Source: Auriscalpium vulgare
Lineage: Eukaryota; Basidiomycota; Agaricomycetes; Russulales; Auriscalpiaceae
NCBI GenBank assembly: GCA_019915015.1
Contig: JAHBBC010000008.1
Location: 1,550,001 to 1,614,000, forward strand
Length of the DNA stretch: 64,000 nucleotides
Direction: 5' to 3'
The position numbers were made by a program, and so were the translations under genes. Numbering within the stretch: position 1 is the first letter of the stretch; each line of letters opens with the position of its first letter. The notes under the pieces were generated by a model, which was not told the origin of the DNA, made no database searches, and saw only the letters and a list, made by a program, of their open reading frames with translations. Positions 54,229-64,000 of the stretch are shown here, in pieces.

Positions 54229-55500
54229 TCAGAAGAGATGCCCGTCGAGACGTGACTCCGATAGGGGGACAGCGGCGGCCCGGACGCCACAAGGCCGTTT
54301 CACGACGTGAACACCCCCCAGCAGGGCTGCGACCGCGCTCGGTGTGCTTGAGCGCGTATAACTGGAAATGAAAGAATGAATGAGGAGGGAGGAAAGAGGA
54401 GAATTGATCACACAGTGCGCACCTATCACTGACCCGCGGGGTCGACCTTGTTGGAGCCCACTGGCGTCAATGGGCAGCTCCTTCAATCGGCAGGAGGGCA
54501 GTTTGTCGAGCGAGATAATCGAAATCGTTGTTCCGCCCCGACCGCCTTTGCGAGATCGCGGGCTTCTTCGGTTTGTCAAGCCTGGTGTCCACAAAGCATG
54601 GTCATTCGGCGCTGCGGCCACACTGGGAAAGCACCCCTTGTCTTGCGTGCTTTCCACTTAGGTATGTCTAATTGGCCGGTCAGTGACGTATAAATGTGAA
54701 GCGGAGAAACCCACCGATACGATGGATTAGGATCCATTCGTCTCTCATTAAGCATGGCATTCATTCCCCGCTCGCCTCGCGCCCTCCCAGGACATATACG
54801 CCTTACGAGGGCAAGGCGCCTAGCGTACACCTATCCAATTGGTGTGAAATTAGGCCCGTGGATTGGCGGAACATCATCTGGTGGGAGCAGCCCTCGACGA
54901 TGAAAACTTGATGATAACGCTCCAGCGCCGTCAGTCCGATATTCGAGCTCGGCCAGAGAGTTGGTGCGCGTGCTTGCACGACCTGCTTCTAGGCTTGGAC
55001 TGTATTTCTGGATGAGTAAATACTTTATGCCATCATAGCAGAACAATACGCACCGACAAGTATGTTCTCCAGCGCATATGCGTACACAGTAACCCACTCC
55101 GCCATGCACCGAGTCAAATTTCTTGGCGCAGGCCTCAAACACCGCGTAGGGACTGGGGGGTAGCGATATCCATTAACAGGCAGGACAAACGCGCGACCAT
55201 GTCCTGCGAAGACCGAGTACGCAAAGTTCAGCAAAACGAGCGCGTACAAGAGGCATAAGGCGTAGCTGGTTCAACAAGTCCAGCCGTCTACGGAACCCGG
55301 CCTCTACGCACTGCGCGCTGATATATCTGAGGCATCTCGGTCTTCCGCATAAGGCCGGACACCTCTATGTCGCATTGATGTCGCACCAAGTCAGCGCCAA
55401 GTTGGTGACGGGCTCACTCTTCGAACTCTCGAGATCCCAGCTCAGTTTCTCCAAGTCCCACGTCTGCCCAGAACAGCTCTATAGGAGTTATATGGGATGA
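54229..55500. other. Gene-free stretch
   Basis: Only short unrelated open frames; no repeats or motifs I can name. It should hold the promoter of the F-box gene that starts at 54180 on the minus strand. Confidence 0.4.
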
Positions 55501-55638
55501 AAAAATTGATGAGTATAAGACGCAGACGATGGTGAAGCGAGAGGAAGGCCCAGTACAGAGGACGGCGGGCGCCAATGAGGAGCGCCTGCCGCCCACGACC
55601 GGCAAACCCATCCTGAGCACACCCACCATGTCCAGTCC

Positions 55639-55962
55639 ATGTCCGCCTCGCCCTTCTCCGCCACGCACAGGCTCTACGTCAGATCTCTCTACAAACGCAT
55701 GCTCAAGAAGGAGCTCGACTCGATCATCCGCTACGACCTCTTCAGGCGCCGCGCCAGGACGTACAGCACCCACGACAACTTGAAGCTCAGGCAGAAGCTC
55801 GTCTGCGGTCGCCCGGGCTGCAAGGAGAAGTTCTGCAGACAGGATGCAGTCGGGAGGCATCAGAAAAGCCGCACGGCGAAGTGCGCGTTGGCACAGGGCG
55901 ATAACCTAAACACTAAGAAATTTATATTCCTGATGCAATTAGATGACTATTTTCGTGTATAA
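55639..55962 (+). pseudogene. Zinc-finger family member, copy 5 (3' part only)
   Basis: 107 codons from the ATG at 55639. The end has LVCGRPGCKEKFCRQDAVGRHQKS...AKCALAQGD, matching the second finger of copies 1 and 2 (CDRRGCEEIFSRMDAVRRHQ...CALAQ). The first finger has lost both cysteines (STHDNLKLRQK in place of CPxC...H-x3-H), and there is no acidic N-terminal half. After the usual stop position the frame reads on for 17 codons. Could be a short expressed protein with a single finger, but more likely a relic. Closest to the decayed copy ending at 15430. Confidence 0.5.
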
Positions 55963-56017
55963 TGATAAAGCAAATAAAAAAATCGAAATGTCTCTGCGCT
56001 GCGCAATCTTCGCTCCC

Positions 56018-57731
56018 TCAGCCTGCCGTGAAAAGGGCAGGGCCAGCAACAATATGCGACTCAATCTGCGAGAGATTGTATGGCGTGACAGCGACCGCGG
56101 CGTCCGTCACCAGCACATACACCGTGCCATTGATCAGCGGCGCTGTCCCATTGTCGAACACGGTGCCGCCGGGCTGAACGGTCGTCCCGTTCGTGACACC
56201 GTCCGCCGCGCTGACGTTGGTGAGCGCGGTGTACGTAGTGTTGAGCTGCGAGATCCACGCCACGAACTGGAAGTAATTGAGGATGATTAGTCATCAGGGG
56301 ATAGAGGTGTGGGAGGGGACGCACCTGGGGCGTGCCTGCGGTCGAGTTCGTCTTGAAGGACCCGTTAAAACCGACCTGCGCGCCCGGGTCATCCCAGCTG
56401 AGCGACAGCTCGCGCCCCGGATACGTAACCAGCGTGCGGTTGTGCGTTATTGCGGGACTCGTCGTGTTGTCGAGCCCAATATCAGGGTAGTAAGGGTTGT
56501 TCTGCGAGGACATCAGTAACCCGCCGCGCTCTTACTTGGCAAGAGAACGTACAACAACCCTGAGAGTCGGGAAATTTGTCCATTTGACGGTGGGATTTCC
56601 CGTGGGACATGTGCTGATGTAGGGCGAGAGGAGCGTCCAATGCATGCTCTGCGTGATCGACGGGACGAAATAGTACTACAATACGCGCAGTCAGTACGCA
56701 TGAGATGTGAGGCACGAGACGGCGAGCGCACCGGCATGGGGAAAAGACCCTCAAATTGGCGGAAGATCATCTGCTGACGACTCTCCGTAACGATGGAGTT
56801 CATGATCAAGGCCGCTGTATCCTGTGCGTTGAGATGCGCGAGGAAGCCAATCGTACCCGATTCACCAAAACGCGTAAGCTGCGAACAGCATCAGACAGGT
56901 GCTCCAACAAAGGCAATGCAACGCACCTTCTGGCAGAAGTCGATAAAGTCTCTGACCCCCGGGAAAGTAGGGTAAGAGTAAGTGCATGCCTTCGTGATAT
57001 TTGCTGTGATTGAAATGTCAGCTACGCACCACAAACCCAGAGGAGCAAGCGGACGCACGGTAAAGAATATTCTCGATCAACTGCGCGTGCCCCACCTCCT
57101 GCTCGGCCATGAACTCGATCAAAGACATATCCTCCGGCGTGAGATCGGAATTCTGGAAGTCCGTTTCGTTGAAGAGCGCGAGCCCGTACCGGAACAGGTC
57201 CAACTCGATGAGCTCCTGGTGCAGCGCGAGGTTCAGGCTCTGGAAGTCGAAGTCGGACTGCGGCTTGTACGTCGGCGTGTACTTGAAGCCCTGCCCGCCT
57301 TGCGGCTTCTTTACGGGGGTCGGGGAGGGCGCGGGCGTCGCGGAGACCGTCGGGATGGGCGTCGTGCTGGACGTGGAGTCGGACGCGGAGGACGGTGCGG
57401 CGGAGGTGCTCGATGCGGCGGAGGACGACGGTGTCGACGAGGAGGTAGGGGTGGACGAATCGGACGAGGAGCTAGGGGTCGATGAGGTGGACGGCGTGGA
57501 TGACTCTGAGGCAGACGAGGACGGAGGGGAGGAGGATGCGCTCTCTGTGGTGGTCGTGGGCGAGCCCGTCACCGTGGTCGTAGTGGGCGTCTGGGAGCTC
57601 GCAGACTCGGTCGTCGTCGAGGTAGGCGTGGCCGTTGTCGTCGACTCCTGGCGCCTCTCTAGTGGCGGCAGGCCCGCCGCAAGCACCAGCGGTGTGCAAG
57701 CTAGGAAAACGCCGATCAGGGATACGCGCAT
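56018..57731 (-). CDS. Rds1-like secreted protein with ferritin-like domain
   Basis: Six exons: 57731-57030, 56989-56927, 56878-56732, 56675-56553, 56501-56325, 56266-56018; all phase 0, 486 residues. Residues 1-19 (MRVSLIGVFLACTPLVLAA) are a signal peptide, followed by LERR, a possible Kex2-type site, and about 120 residues very rich in Ser/Thr, probably O-glycosylated. The ferritin-like part has LHQELIELDLFRYGLA, EFMAEQEVGHAQL and ESRQQMIFRQFEGLFPMP, with Glu/His positions typical of this fold. The family includes the fission-yeast stress protein Rds1; the biochemical role is not established. Probably exported to the cell surface or wall. The first intron is only 40 nt. The Ser/Thr tract is built of imperfect DNA repeats, so length may vary. 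Confidence 0.85.
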
Positions 57732-58316
57732 GGTTAAGAGATGGGCGGGGAATTGAAGGAAACTGCTCACCGAACTCGCGGCTTAAGACCTGCGGAAGAC
57801 TGTCAAGATCCGATGCTCGGTGATCTCCTGTGGGGCAGGATGACGACGGATAGACGTATTGATCATAGGGGGTGGATCGCGGGTCACAACGACGAAACAT
57901 ATAGAAAGAGCACGTACATTCTGCAGCGGGAGGCCTGCGCAAATATGACGTCGGAAATGGCGGTAGCAAAGTAAGGGTCCCGGTGCAGTGGCGTGCCGGA
58001 GTTGCCGCCGCCTGTGGAGAGGCTTCGCGTGACGCTGCCACGGGTCATCGATGCGTCGTCCGTTCGGGTGCATCCGCAGCCTAGTGCCAGGTGAGCATCT
58101 CGAATCCCATCGAGGAGCACAGAACCTGCAAGACAATCAGCTCTTTGGAATTCTGTACGCGGCAGTCCACATACGCATCGTGTTGGCCAGGCTAGAAGAG
58201 AATGTGGAAGCAGACATGAAACGCACCTCGCGAGATGGGCAGTGTCCATGCGCGCCAGAGTACTTGTCAAAATCGCAATCTTACATTATTCTCCGATTTA
58301 CCGCTCAATCGCCCTT

Positions 58317-59487
58317 CTACAATGTGATAACCCCCTTCGCAATCGCCACCTCCGCATTGATGATGCTGCTCGTCGCCGCCCCGATATTGACATTGTTCAC
58401 CAGGACGACGAACTTGACGTCGAGCACGCGGCACTGGCGCACGCGGCCGACCGACACGCCCGCGCCCAGCTGGTAGTTCCGGTCGAGGCGCGGCTGCGGG
58501 CGGTCATCCTCCTCGTGCACGTAGATCGCATGGCGCGGCGCGGACGGGCAGCCGAGCGTCTGCGCCTCGGGCGTGTACGCGAGCAGCGCCTCGCGCACCT
58601 GCTGCGGGCTCGGCGGCGGGCGGCGCGCGAAGCGCACGGACACGGTCTCGGTGTGCCCCTCGATGACGGGCACGCGCGTGCACGACGCGGAGATGCGCAG
58701 CGGCGTGCCCGCGTGCATGTCGAACGCCTGCACGCCCGCGTCCGACTCGCCGATCCCGCCGAGGATCTTGAGCGTCTCCCACTCCATCTTCTCCTCCTCG
58801 CCGGGGATGTGCGGCACGATGTTGTCGAAGATGTCGAGCGAGGGCACGCCGGGGTAGCCTGCGCCGGAGATGGCCTGCATCGTCGTGATGAGACATGACT
58901 CGACAGGGCCGAAGGCGCGCTCGAGCGCCGCGAGCGGGATGACGACGCCCGTCGTCGAGCAGTTGGCGTTGGTCACGATGAAGCCTTTGCGGAGAGGCGG
59001 CGTGTGCAGGGCGCGTTGCTGGGGGATGATGGACAGGTGGGACGTGTTCACGAGGGGCACGATAAGCGGGACGTGCGGGTCGCGTCGATACGATTTTGCG
59101 TTGGAGAACACCGCAAGATCGGCGGCGCGGAAAGCCGCCTCTGCAGACCACGAATCTCAGACGATGGTCAGGATATGGGATTCGCGACGCACCAATGTCC
59201 CCTGCAACATCCGCATCCAACCCCGAGAACACCACCACGCACTCCCGGAAATGTTCTGGCTCGCACGCATGGACAGGGAGATCGCGCACAGAGGCCGGTA
59301 TCGGGGTCGTCTGCTTCCAGTTGACGGCCTTGGAGTACGCCTTGCCTGCGGAGCGTGCGGATGCCCCGAGCGCGTGCACGACAAAATACGGGTGGCTCTC
59401 TAGGAGGGCGATGAAGCGCTGGCCGACGGTGCCCGTGGCGCCCAGGACGCCGATTTTGACCAGCTCGCCTTGGTGTATGCCGTGCAT
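58317..59487 (-). CDS. HOM2: Aspartate-semialdehyde dehydrogenase
   Basis: Two exons, 59487-59193 and 59140-58317, joined over a 52-nt intron; 372 residues, close to the fungal norm of about 365. The enzyme reduces aspartyl phosphate with NADPH to aspartate semialdehyde, the branch point to threonine, methionine and isoleucine; cytosolic. Seen: the nucleotide-binding loop GATGTVG (16-22), the active-site cysteine C159 in TNANCSTTG, the phosphate/substrate-site RRDPHVPLIVPLVN block, and a C-terminal dimerisation part ending GAATSSIINAEVAIAKG. The start is the first ATG ahead of the conserved VKIGVLGATG. No lesion; a normal housekeeping gene. Confidence 0.93.
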
Positions 59488-59868
59488 GTCGCGGAGGAGG
59501 GAGACTGCGATACCGCGGTCGAGGAGGAGGAGAGGATGAGAGGACTGTCACGGTGCGGCGTGAGAAATCGCAACGCCCCGACAAAGTCCCGTCCTGGTAT
59601 ATCCACAGCACAGCAGCAAACGACATATCAATATTCGATGCCAGGCGGGCATTGGGATAGAAAAGCTGTAGATGAAAAAAGCTATGGCTAGGATAGCGTT
59701 GAAGATTACAGCCAAAAAAATACAGCGGAGCAGCACATTGCGGCGAACGAATGGACCTATAATACAGTGGGTGCGAGAGTCCGTCAAGCGGTACTAAGAT
59801 GCACAGAACAGGACAGAAAGAAAGAAGACAAAGGGGATATGTGTAGTGACGAGCCGAGCCGACCCTGC

Positions 59869-60633
59869 TCAAGCGGCCCAGTGGAGCTCTGCCGACATGC
59901 GGATGAGCATCAGCGTAGTGAGGATCTCAGTGACGACCGCGAGGCCGGGCTGCTTGATCGTCAGAAGAGCAGTCGCATGCTCGTTCTGGTGCCCGGGCTC
60001 GTACACTGCCATCAGCTGCTTGCCATCGACGCACTGCACGACCGCAGCATGTCAGCGTTCGCCCACACCCGCACAACGGTGGGGGGACATACCTCCATGC
60101 GATGGGCTGACAGCTTCCACTTGAGTTGGCGGCCACTCTGCGACGTGAAGAAGCGGGATCTGTTCGGAGGCCCGGTTGTCAGCGCTGCGCGGGGACGGTA
60201 GAATTGCGGTAGAACACGCACCCGCTGGACCCCCGCTTTTTTCGCAGGGCCGTTGTCATGGGCTGGGACGGCGTGTTACCGTAGACGATGTAGCCTGGCA
60301 TGTTCGCGGGGCCAAAGTAGAAGAACGCGGCGCTGGGACCCATGATGTCCCGGTGCTGCAGCGTCCATGGCGTCTCTCGCCGGAGCTGGACAAGCGCGTT
60401 CGGCGTGCGCTCAACCTGGATGACCAACAGTCAGCGAAAATCCCAACTATGTCGAAAATGGTGACGCACCTCCTTACTATCAAGCCGCGCCGGAGAGACT
60501 CCTGGTCAGAGCGAGCATGGTGATCGATCGGGAGAGGTACGCACAGAGTGAAGGCCGTCCTGCCCTCGAGATCTTCGAATCTTGTGTTGAACGGGTCGTC
60601 CCCGATTTGCAGGAGCACGCAGGACACCGCCAT
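59869..60633 (-). CDS. DUF6593-family protein
   Basis: Four exons, 60633-60478, 60415-60222, 60159-60093 and 60033-59869, all phases consistent, 193 residues. The second half has SGRQLKWKLSAHRME and LMAVYEPGHQ...LLTIKQPGLAVVTEILTTL, the pattern of the DUF6593 family common in Agaricomycetes (beta-rich, one domain). Function unknown. No signal peptide or membrane segment. The second junction uses an acceptor after CCGAACAG rather than the earlier GCGCAG, because only that keeps the family frame. Confidence 0.8.
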
Positions 60634-60639
60634 AGGTAG

Positions 60640-61340
60640 GACGAAGGAGGGGCGCGGTGAGCTGGAGGAAAAGAAGAGAGTGGAGGAGGGCAGCAGACGT
60701 GCAGACGCGGCATATAATGGGCCGCGTGCGGGCGTAATACAAGGGTTGCCTTACTCGGATGACGCGTTGTTCGTGGGCGCGCCTGTGTAGGATTCGCTCC
60801 CTGTGACAGTATATGTGCATCAGATGAGTACTTGCATGGCGCGCTACTAGAGGTGAGGCCTGAATATGCAGGGCTGTGATCTTGATGAGGCGGTGTGTGG
60901 GGCATGGCGGTGAGGGGACGTAGACAGGCCCGCGCGCTTCCCGGGAGTAACCTGCGGCAGTCGCGTGCGCGAGAACAAGGGCCAGAAACAGACGTAGACA
61001 AACGCAGGCCGCATGTTGATGGGTTCGCGCTGCCGGTCAGATAAGCTCGCGATGGAAAGGCACATCGTCGTATTTCGGAAGGCAAGCTAAGGGGAGTATA
61101 AGCGCACCGCTAGCTTCGCAACCTTGGTCTCGGATGCGTGCTACTATTTTCGATTTTCGAATTAGAAAAGGTGATAGGCAGTTCGATGGGCGCGGCGCAG
61201 TGTGCAGCGGTTGGGTAGACGATAGTCATCGACCTACGGCCTGCCCGCTGCTTCCCTACACGGAGTGGCTTCGTAAACGGCATCATAGGCTCAAAGAGAG
61301 CGACCACGAACCCAGGCTGTGTTCGTCACCGTATCCCATT
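60640..61340. other. Gene-free stretch
   Basis: Open frames here are short and without conserved features. It should hold the promoter of the DUF6593 gene and the terminator of EMC6. Confidence 0.4.
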
Positions 61341-61350
61341 CCAAACTGCC

Positions 61351-61780
61351 CTAGTCGTATACTGCGGGAACGTCAGCTCTCGTCACTGCGACCTGTGCAC
61401 AAGGCCTACCATGTACAATGCCTGCCAAATCGCTTCAGCTTCCCGATTCTGCTACAAGGCCGCAGTGACGCACCATAGAACAACGTCCAAACCAAAATGA
61501 ACGAGAACGCGTTCTCCTGCCCCGGGTTCGCGACCTCAAGCAGCCCGCCGTAGACGTACTTCTTCGGCCGCCCCCGGAAGGTGACAAAGTGGAGGATGGC
61601 GGTGGTGAAGAGGGTGGCGGCGAAAAAGAGGGCGAATCCGAGCCAGTTCTCGAGGCCTAGGATGCCAGCGACGGCGCCGGACAGGCAGGAGGAGATGAAT
61701 TTGATGTCGTAGAGGAGGTTGGCGTTGTGCAGGACGTTGGGCCCGAAGACGCGCTGCGCGGCCTCGTCTGGTGTGGACAT
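61351..61780 (-). CDS. EMC6: ER membrane protein complex subunit 6
   Basis: Two exons, 61780-61474 and 61361-61351, over a 112-nt intron; 105 residues, as expected (about 105-110). The protein is part of the EMC, which inserts membrane proteins into the ER membrane. Seen: N-terminal cytosolic helix (VFGPNVLHNANLLYDIKF), membrane segments (AVAGILGLENWLGFALFFA and FILVWTLFY), and the last exon of just 11 bases giving the family's typical YVYD end. The tiny last exon explains why an unspliced reading ends differently. The start lies about 355 bases from the divergent epoxide-hydrolase-like gene. Confidence 0.88.
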
Positions 61781-62136
61781 CGTGTCGGGTTACAGGGACA
61801 ACGACGGCGACGGTGGTGGCGGCTGGTCGCTGGTCGCTGGGTGAGACGATGATGAGGAAGGTGAGCGCAGCGCTCGCTAGCGCATACATGTCGGCGTGGG
61901 AATTGAGGCTTGGCCGACGTTTGGACTTTGCTACGAACCCTCCTCTCGTTCTTCAGACCGTCGCCAATATGCTCCCAATCCCCATCTTGCATTGCCTGCC
62001 AAATATGTTTTCCGCTGCCATCGTCGTGGTCCACAGCGTGCAGCAACCAATTGCCGGCGTTCGAGAGTAGTCCCCAAATCACATGGTCGGCCCGCGTCTG
62101 TATCCAACGCTTGCTACCTCCCTCCAAGCCGCCGCG

Positions 62137-63460
62137 ATGTCAATGAACCCAGGGGACCCCAACAGCTTCAACCATCGCACCGAACGCCTTTCCACCGGCC
62201 GGACGTACCATTTTGTCGACCAACGACCTACCCACTACACCGCCGAGACGCCGACGCTCCTATGCCTGCACGGATTCCCGGATTTATGGTCCGTATGTGC
62301 CTCGAATGCATTCTAGTTCTCCCAAACTCATCGCAATCATAGGTACGGGTGGCGACACCAAATCGGCCCGTGGGTGCGTAGGGGCTACCGTGTCATAGCC
62401 CCAGACATGCTTGGCTACGGCGGGACAGACAAGCCCACTGCGCCGGAGGAATACTCGATGAAGAGGCTGAGCGACGACATGGCGGCCCTGCTCGATATTG
62501 TCGGCGTGCGCAAGGCAGTGCGTGTACTCATTCTGGCTTGTGTGCTGGCGTCTTACCGGGCGACAGGTCGTTATAGGTCACGACTGGGGCTCATACACCG
62601 CCGGCCGATTTGCGCTCTGGCATCCCGATAGACTGCGCGCGCTCGTCATGTATGTTTCCCTTCTTCCACGGAGAGAGCGGGTTCTCATGTGCTTTGCAGG
62701 CTATCCGTTCCGTACAACCCGCCGATCCCGGTGTACTTGTCCCTGCCCCAGATCGTCAAACGCCTGCCGAACCTCGGTTACCAGCTGTACTTGGCAGCCG
62801 ACGAGTCCACGAATGAGGTCGAGGCGAATGTAAGTCTTTGCCCACTGTGGACGTGACTTTGCCTGATTCCGTCTAGCTGGACAGATTCATGCGGCTCATG
62901 TACAGTCTCGTCACCCCCGACAAGAATATGCTCCTCGAAGGCAAATTGCGCGAAGTTCTGTTGCATGCTAAGGGACTGGCGCCGGCCAAAAAGCTACTTC
63001 TCACTGAAAAGGTATGAGTGCGCGTGCGCATTCGGCGAATGCTCATAATCGTCGTACAGGAGCTCGCCTACATGGCTTCCCAGATGTCCAACATGAACGG
63101 CCCGCTCTCGTACTACCGCACGAACAAAGCGCGTTTCGACGAGGAAAAAGGCGCGTGATCCTACATCCCCTCGCACTCGAACTCATCTCTTTCCTCTTTT
63201 CCTGCACCGCAGCCGCACGCCTCGCGCCATCGCTCCCCGCCTCGCTGCCAGTGCTCCACATCTACGGCTCGCGCGACAAGACCACCGCTGCGAGCGCCGC
63301 GGAGGCCTCGCGCCAGCTCATCCCGCGCCTCGAGATCGTAGAGCTCGACGGGGTGGGCCATTGGGTGATGCTGCAGGCGAAGGAGGAGATCACGGAGGCG
63401 GTGGGCGGGTGGTTGGAGAGGGTTGGTGTGGTGCCGGTGGAGACGCACGGGAAGCTCTGA
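62137..63460 (+). CDS. Alpha/beta hydrolase, epoxide-hydrolase-like
   Basis: Seven exons: 62137-62288, 62343-62517, 62567-62649, 62700-62829, 62877-63011, 63060-63150, 63213-63460; 337 residues. The oxyanion motif HGFP lies in LLCLHGFPDLWYGWRHQ, the nucleophile is D115 in GHDWGS, the acid is probably the Asp of GSRDKTT, and the catalytic histidine is H305 in GVGHW. These fit soluble epoxide hydrolases, which add water to epoxides; the substrate is unknown. No signal peptide, so cytosolic. The last intron appears to start with GC (GCGCGT) because only that joins FDEEK to the following AARLAPSLP in frame. An earlier in-frame ATG at 62083 exists; 62137 was preferred because the sequence between is basic and untypical. 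Confidence 0.87.
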
Positions 63461-64000
63461 ATAAGAAGAAGCAGCATGCGAGATTAGGAATCAAGGGCAT
63501 TGGTAACAGAACGACTATCTTCTGTGCCAAGGTCAGCCACGGAGACTAGGGCATTGGGCTTCCCACTGCGCTGATGGTAAAATAGTAGTCGCATATGGGT
63601 GAGGTTTCGCCGCGCACAAGTCGAGGCGCTTGCCACATAGAAACAAGGCGTATGTGAGATGATCCAGTAGTGTTGTCTGTGAGCTTTGTATGAGCTAGAG
63701 ACAAGCGGCAGCGAGAGACAAGAAGCTATGCTATGGACTTGAAGGTACCGAAAACGAGTCATCGGTGGCGCGGAAGATCGGAGTACGAAAACGATGCGCG
63801 CCCGCCACCGCAGCCACCGCCTTGCTTTGTGACCACGAGCCAGCCCCGTCGCTGTTGCTGCCGTCTTCGACCTCGTCCCGACCCCGCCTTTTCCTTGTCT
63901 TTCTTTGTTCATCACCGTCACCATCCGACCCATCTCTGCCCATTTCCTCCTTTGCACTTGTCCGAGACAGCACGCGAATCCACCTCCCTGCTTTTGGTGC
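63461..64000. other. Gene-free stretch at the window end
   Basis: No supported gene. The pyrimidine-rich run near 63890-63960 could be the promoter of a gene beginning beyond the window. Confidence 0.35.

Noticed and set aside
1..64000. CRISPR arrays, operons, ribosome-binding sites
   Set aside because: The DNA is eukaryotic: short spliceosomal introns throughout; the arrays seen are minisatellites without spacers.

Overview
The window reads as nuclear DNA of a filamentous basidiomycete, probably an Agaricomycete. The evidence is genes cut by many GT-AG introns of about 47-65 nt, high GC, KDZ- and Plavaka-type DNA transposases, a DUF6593 gene and F-box/LRR-like paralogues. All gene models here were built by hand from reading frames, splice signals and phase bookkeeping; no database search was run.

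Layout. (1) 0-16 kb: a gene-poor, repeat-rich region holding a small family of two-finger zinc-finger genes. Two copies look complete (486 and 4631), two are decayed (13.7 and 14.0-15.4 kb), and a fifth related piece lies at 55.6 kb. Flanking DNA is duplicated with the genes. An F-box gene at 10.0-12.0 kb is broken at an 18-base homopolymer. (2) 17008-41553: a 24.5-kb element with imperfect 52-bp inverted repeats near its ends and a 7-bp target duplication (TCAGAAG), inserted 3 bp before the end of exon 3 of a host gene whose two parts lie at 16109-17007 and 41561-42194. It carries a nine-exon KDZ transposase with CxC2-like cysteine cluster, a divergently transcribed TET/JBP-type dioxygenase and three further multi-exon genes (813, 617 and 443 aa). 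Both ends have ATGCAT-core minisatellites and a degenerate tRNA-like sequence in mirror-image order. (3) 42264-46461: a 14-exon Plavaka (CACTA/TNP2-like) transposase gene, in frame throughout except for one 8-bp tandem duplication. (4) 46826-51888: a 5-kb element with inverted repeats and no transposase, enclosing pieces of host-like genes, including the 5' end of a phosphate transporter gene. (5) 52.3-54.2 kb: a second F-box gene with a frameshifting deletion. (6) 56-63.5 kb: ordinary housekeeping DNA: an Rds1-like secreted ferritin-like protein, aspartate-semialdehyde dehydrogenase (HOM2), a DUF6593 protein, EMC6 and an epoxide-hydrolase-like enzyme.

The central result is the giant KDZ element. 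Transposase and TET/JBP gene are arranged head to head, and a palindromic site (TGCAGTC-spacer-GGACTGCA) recurs upstream of the TET/JBP gene and of the 813-aa gene, which suggests shared control. A KDZ/TET-JBP association is known in mushrooms; the complete boundaries, target duplication, reconstructable empty site and tRNA-like/minisatellite ends are what make this copy worth attention.
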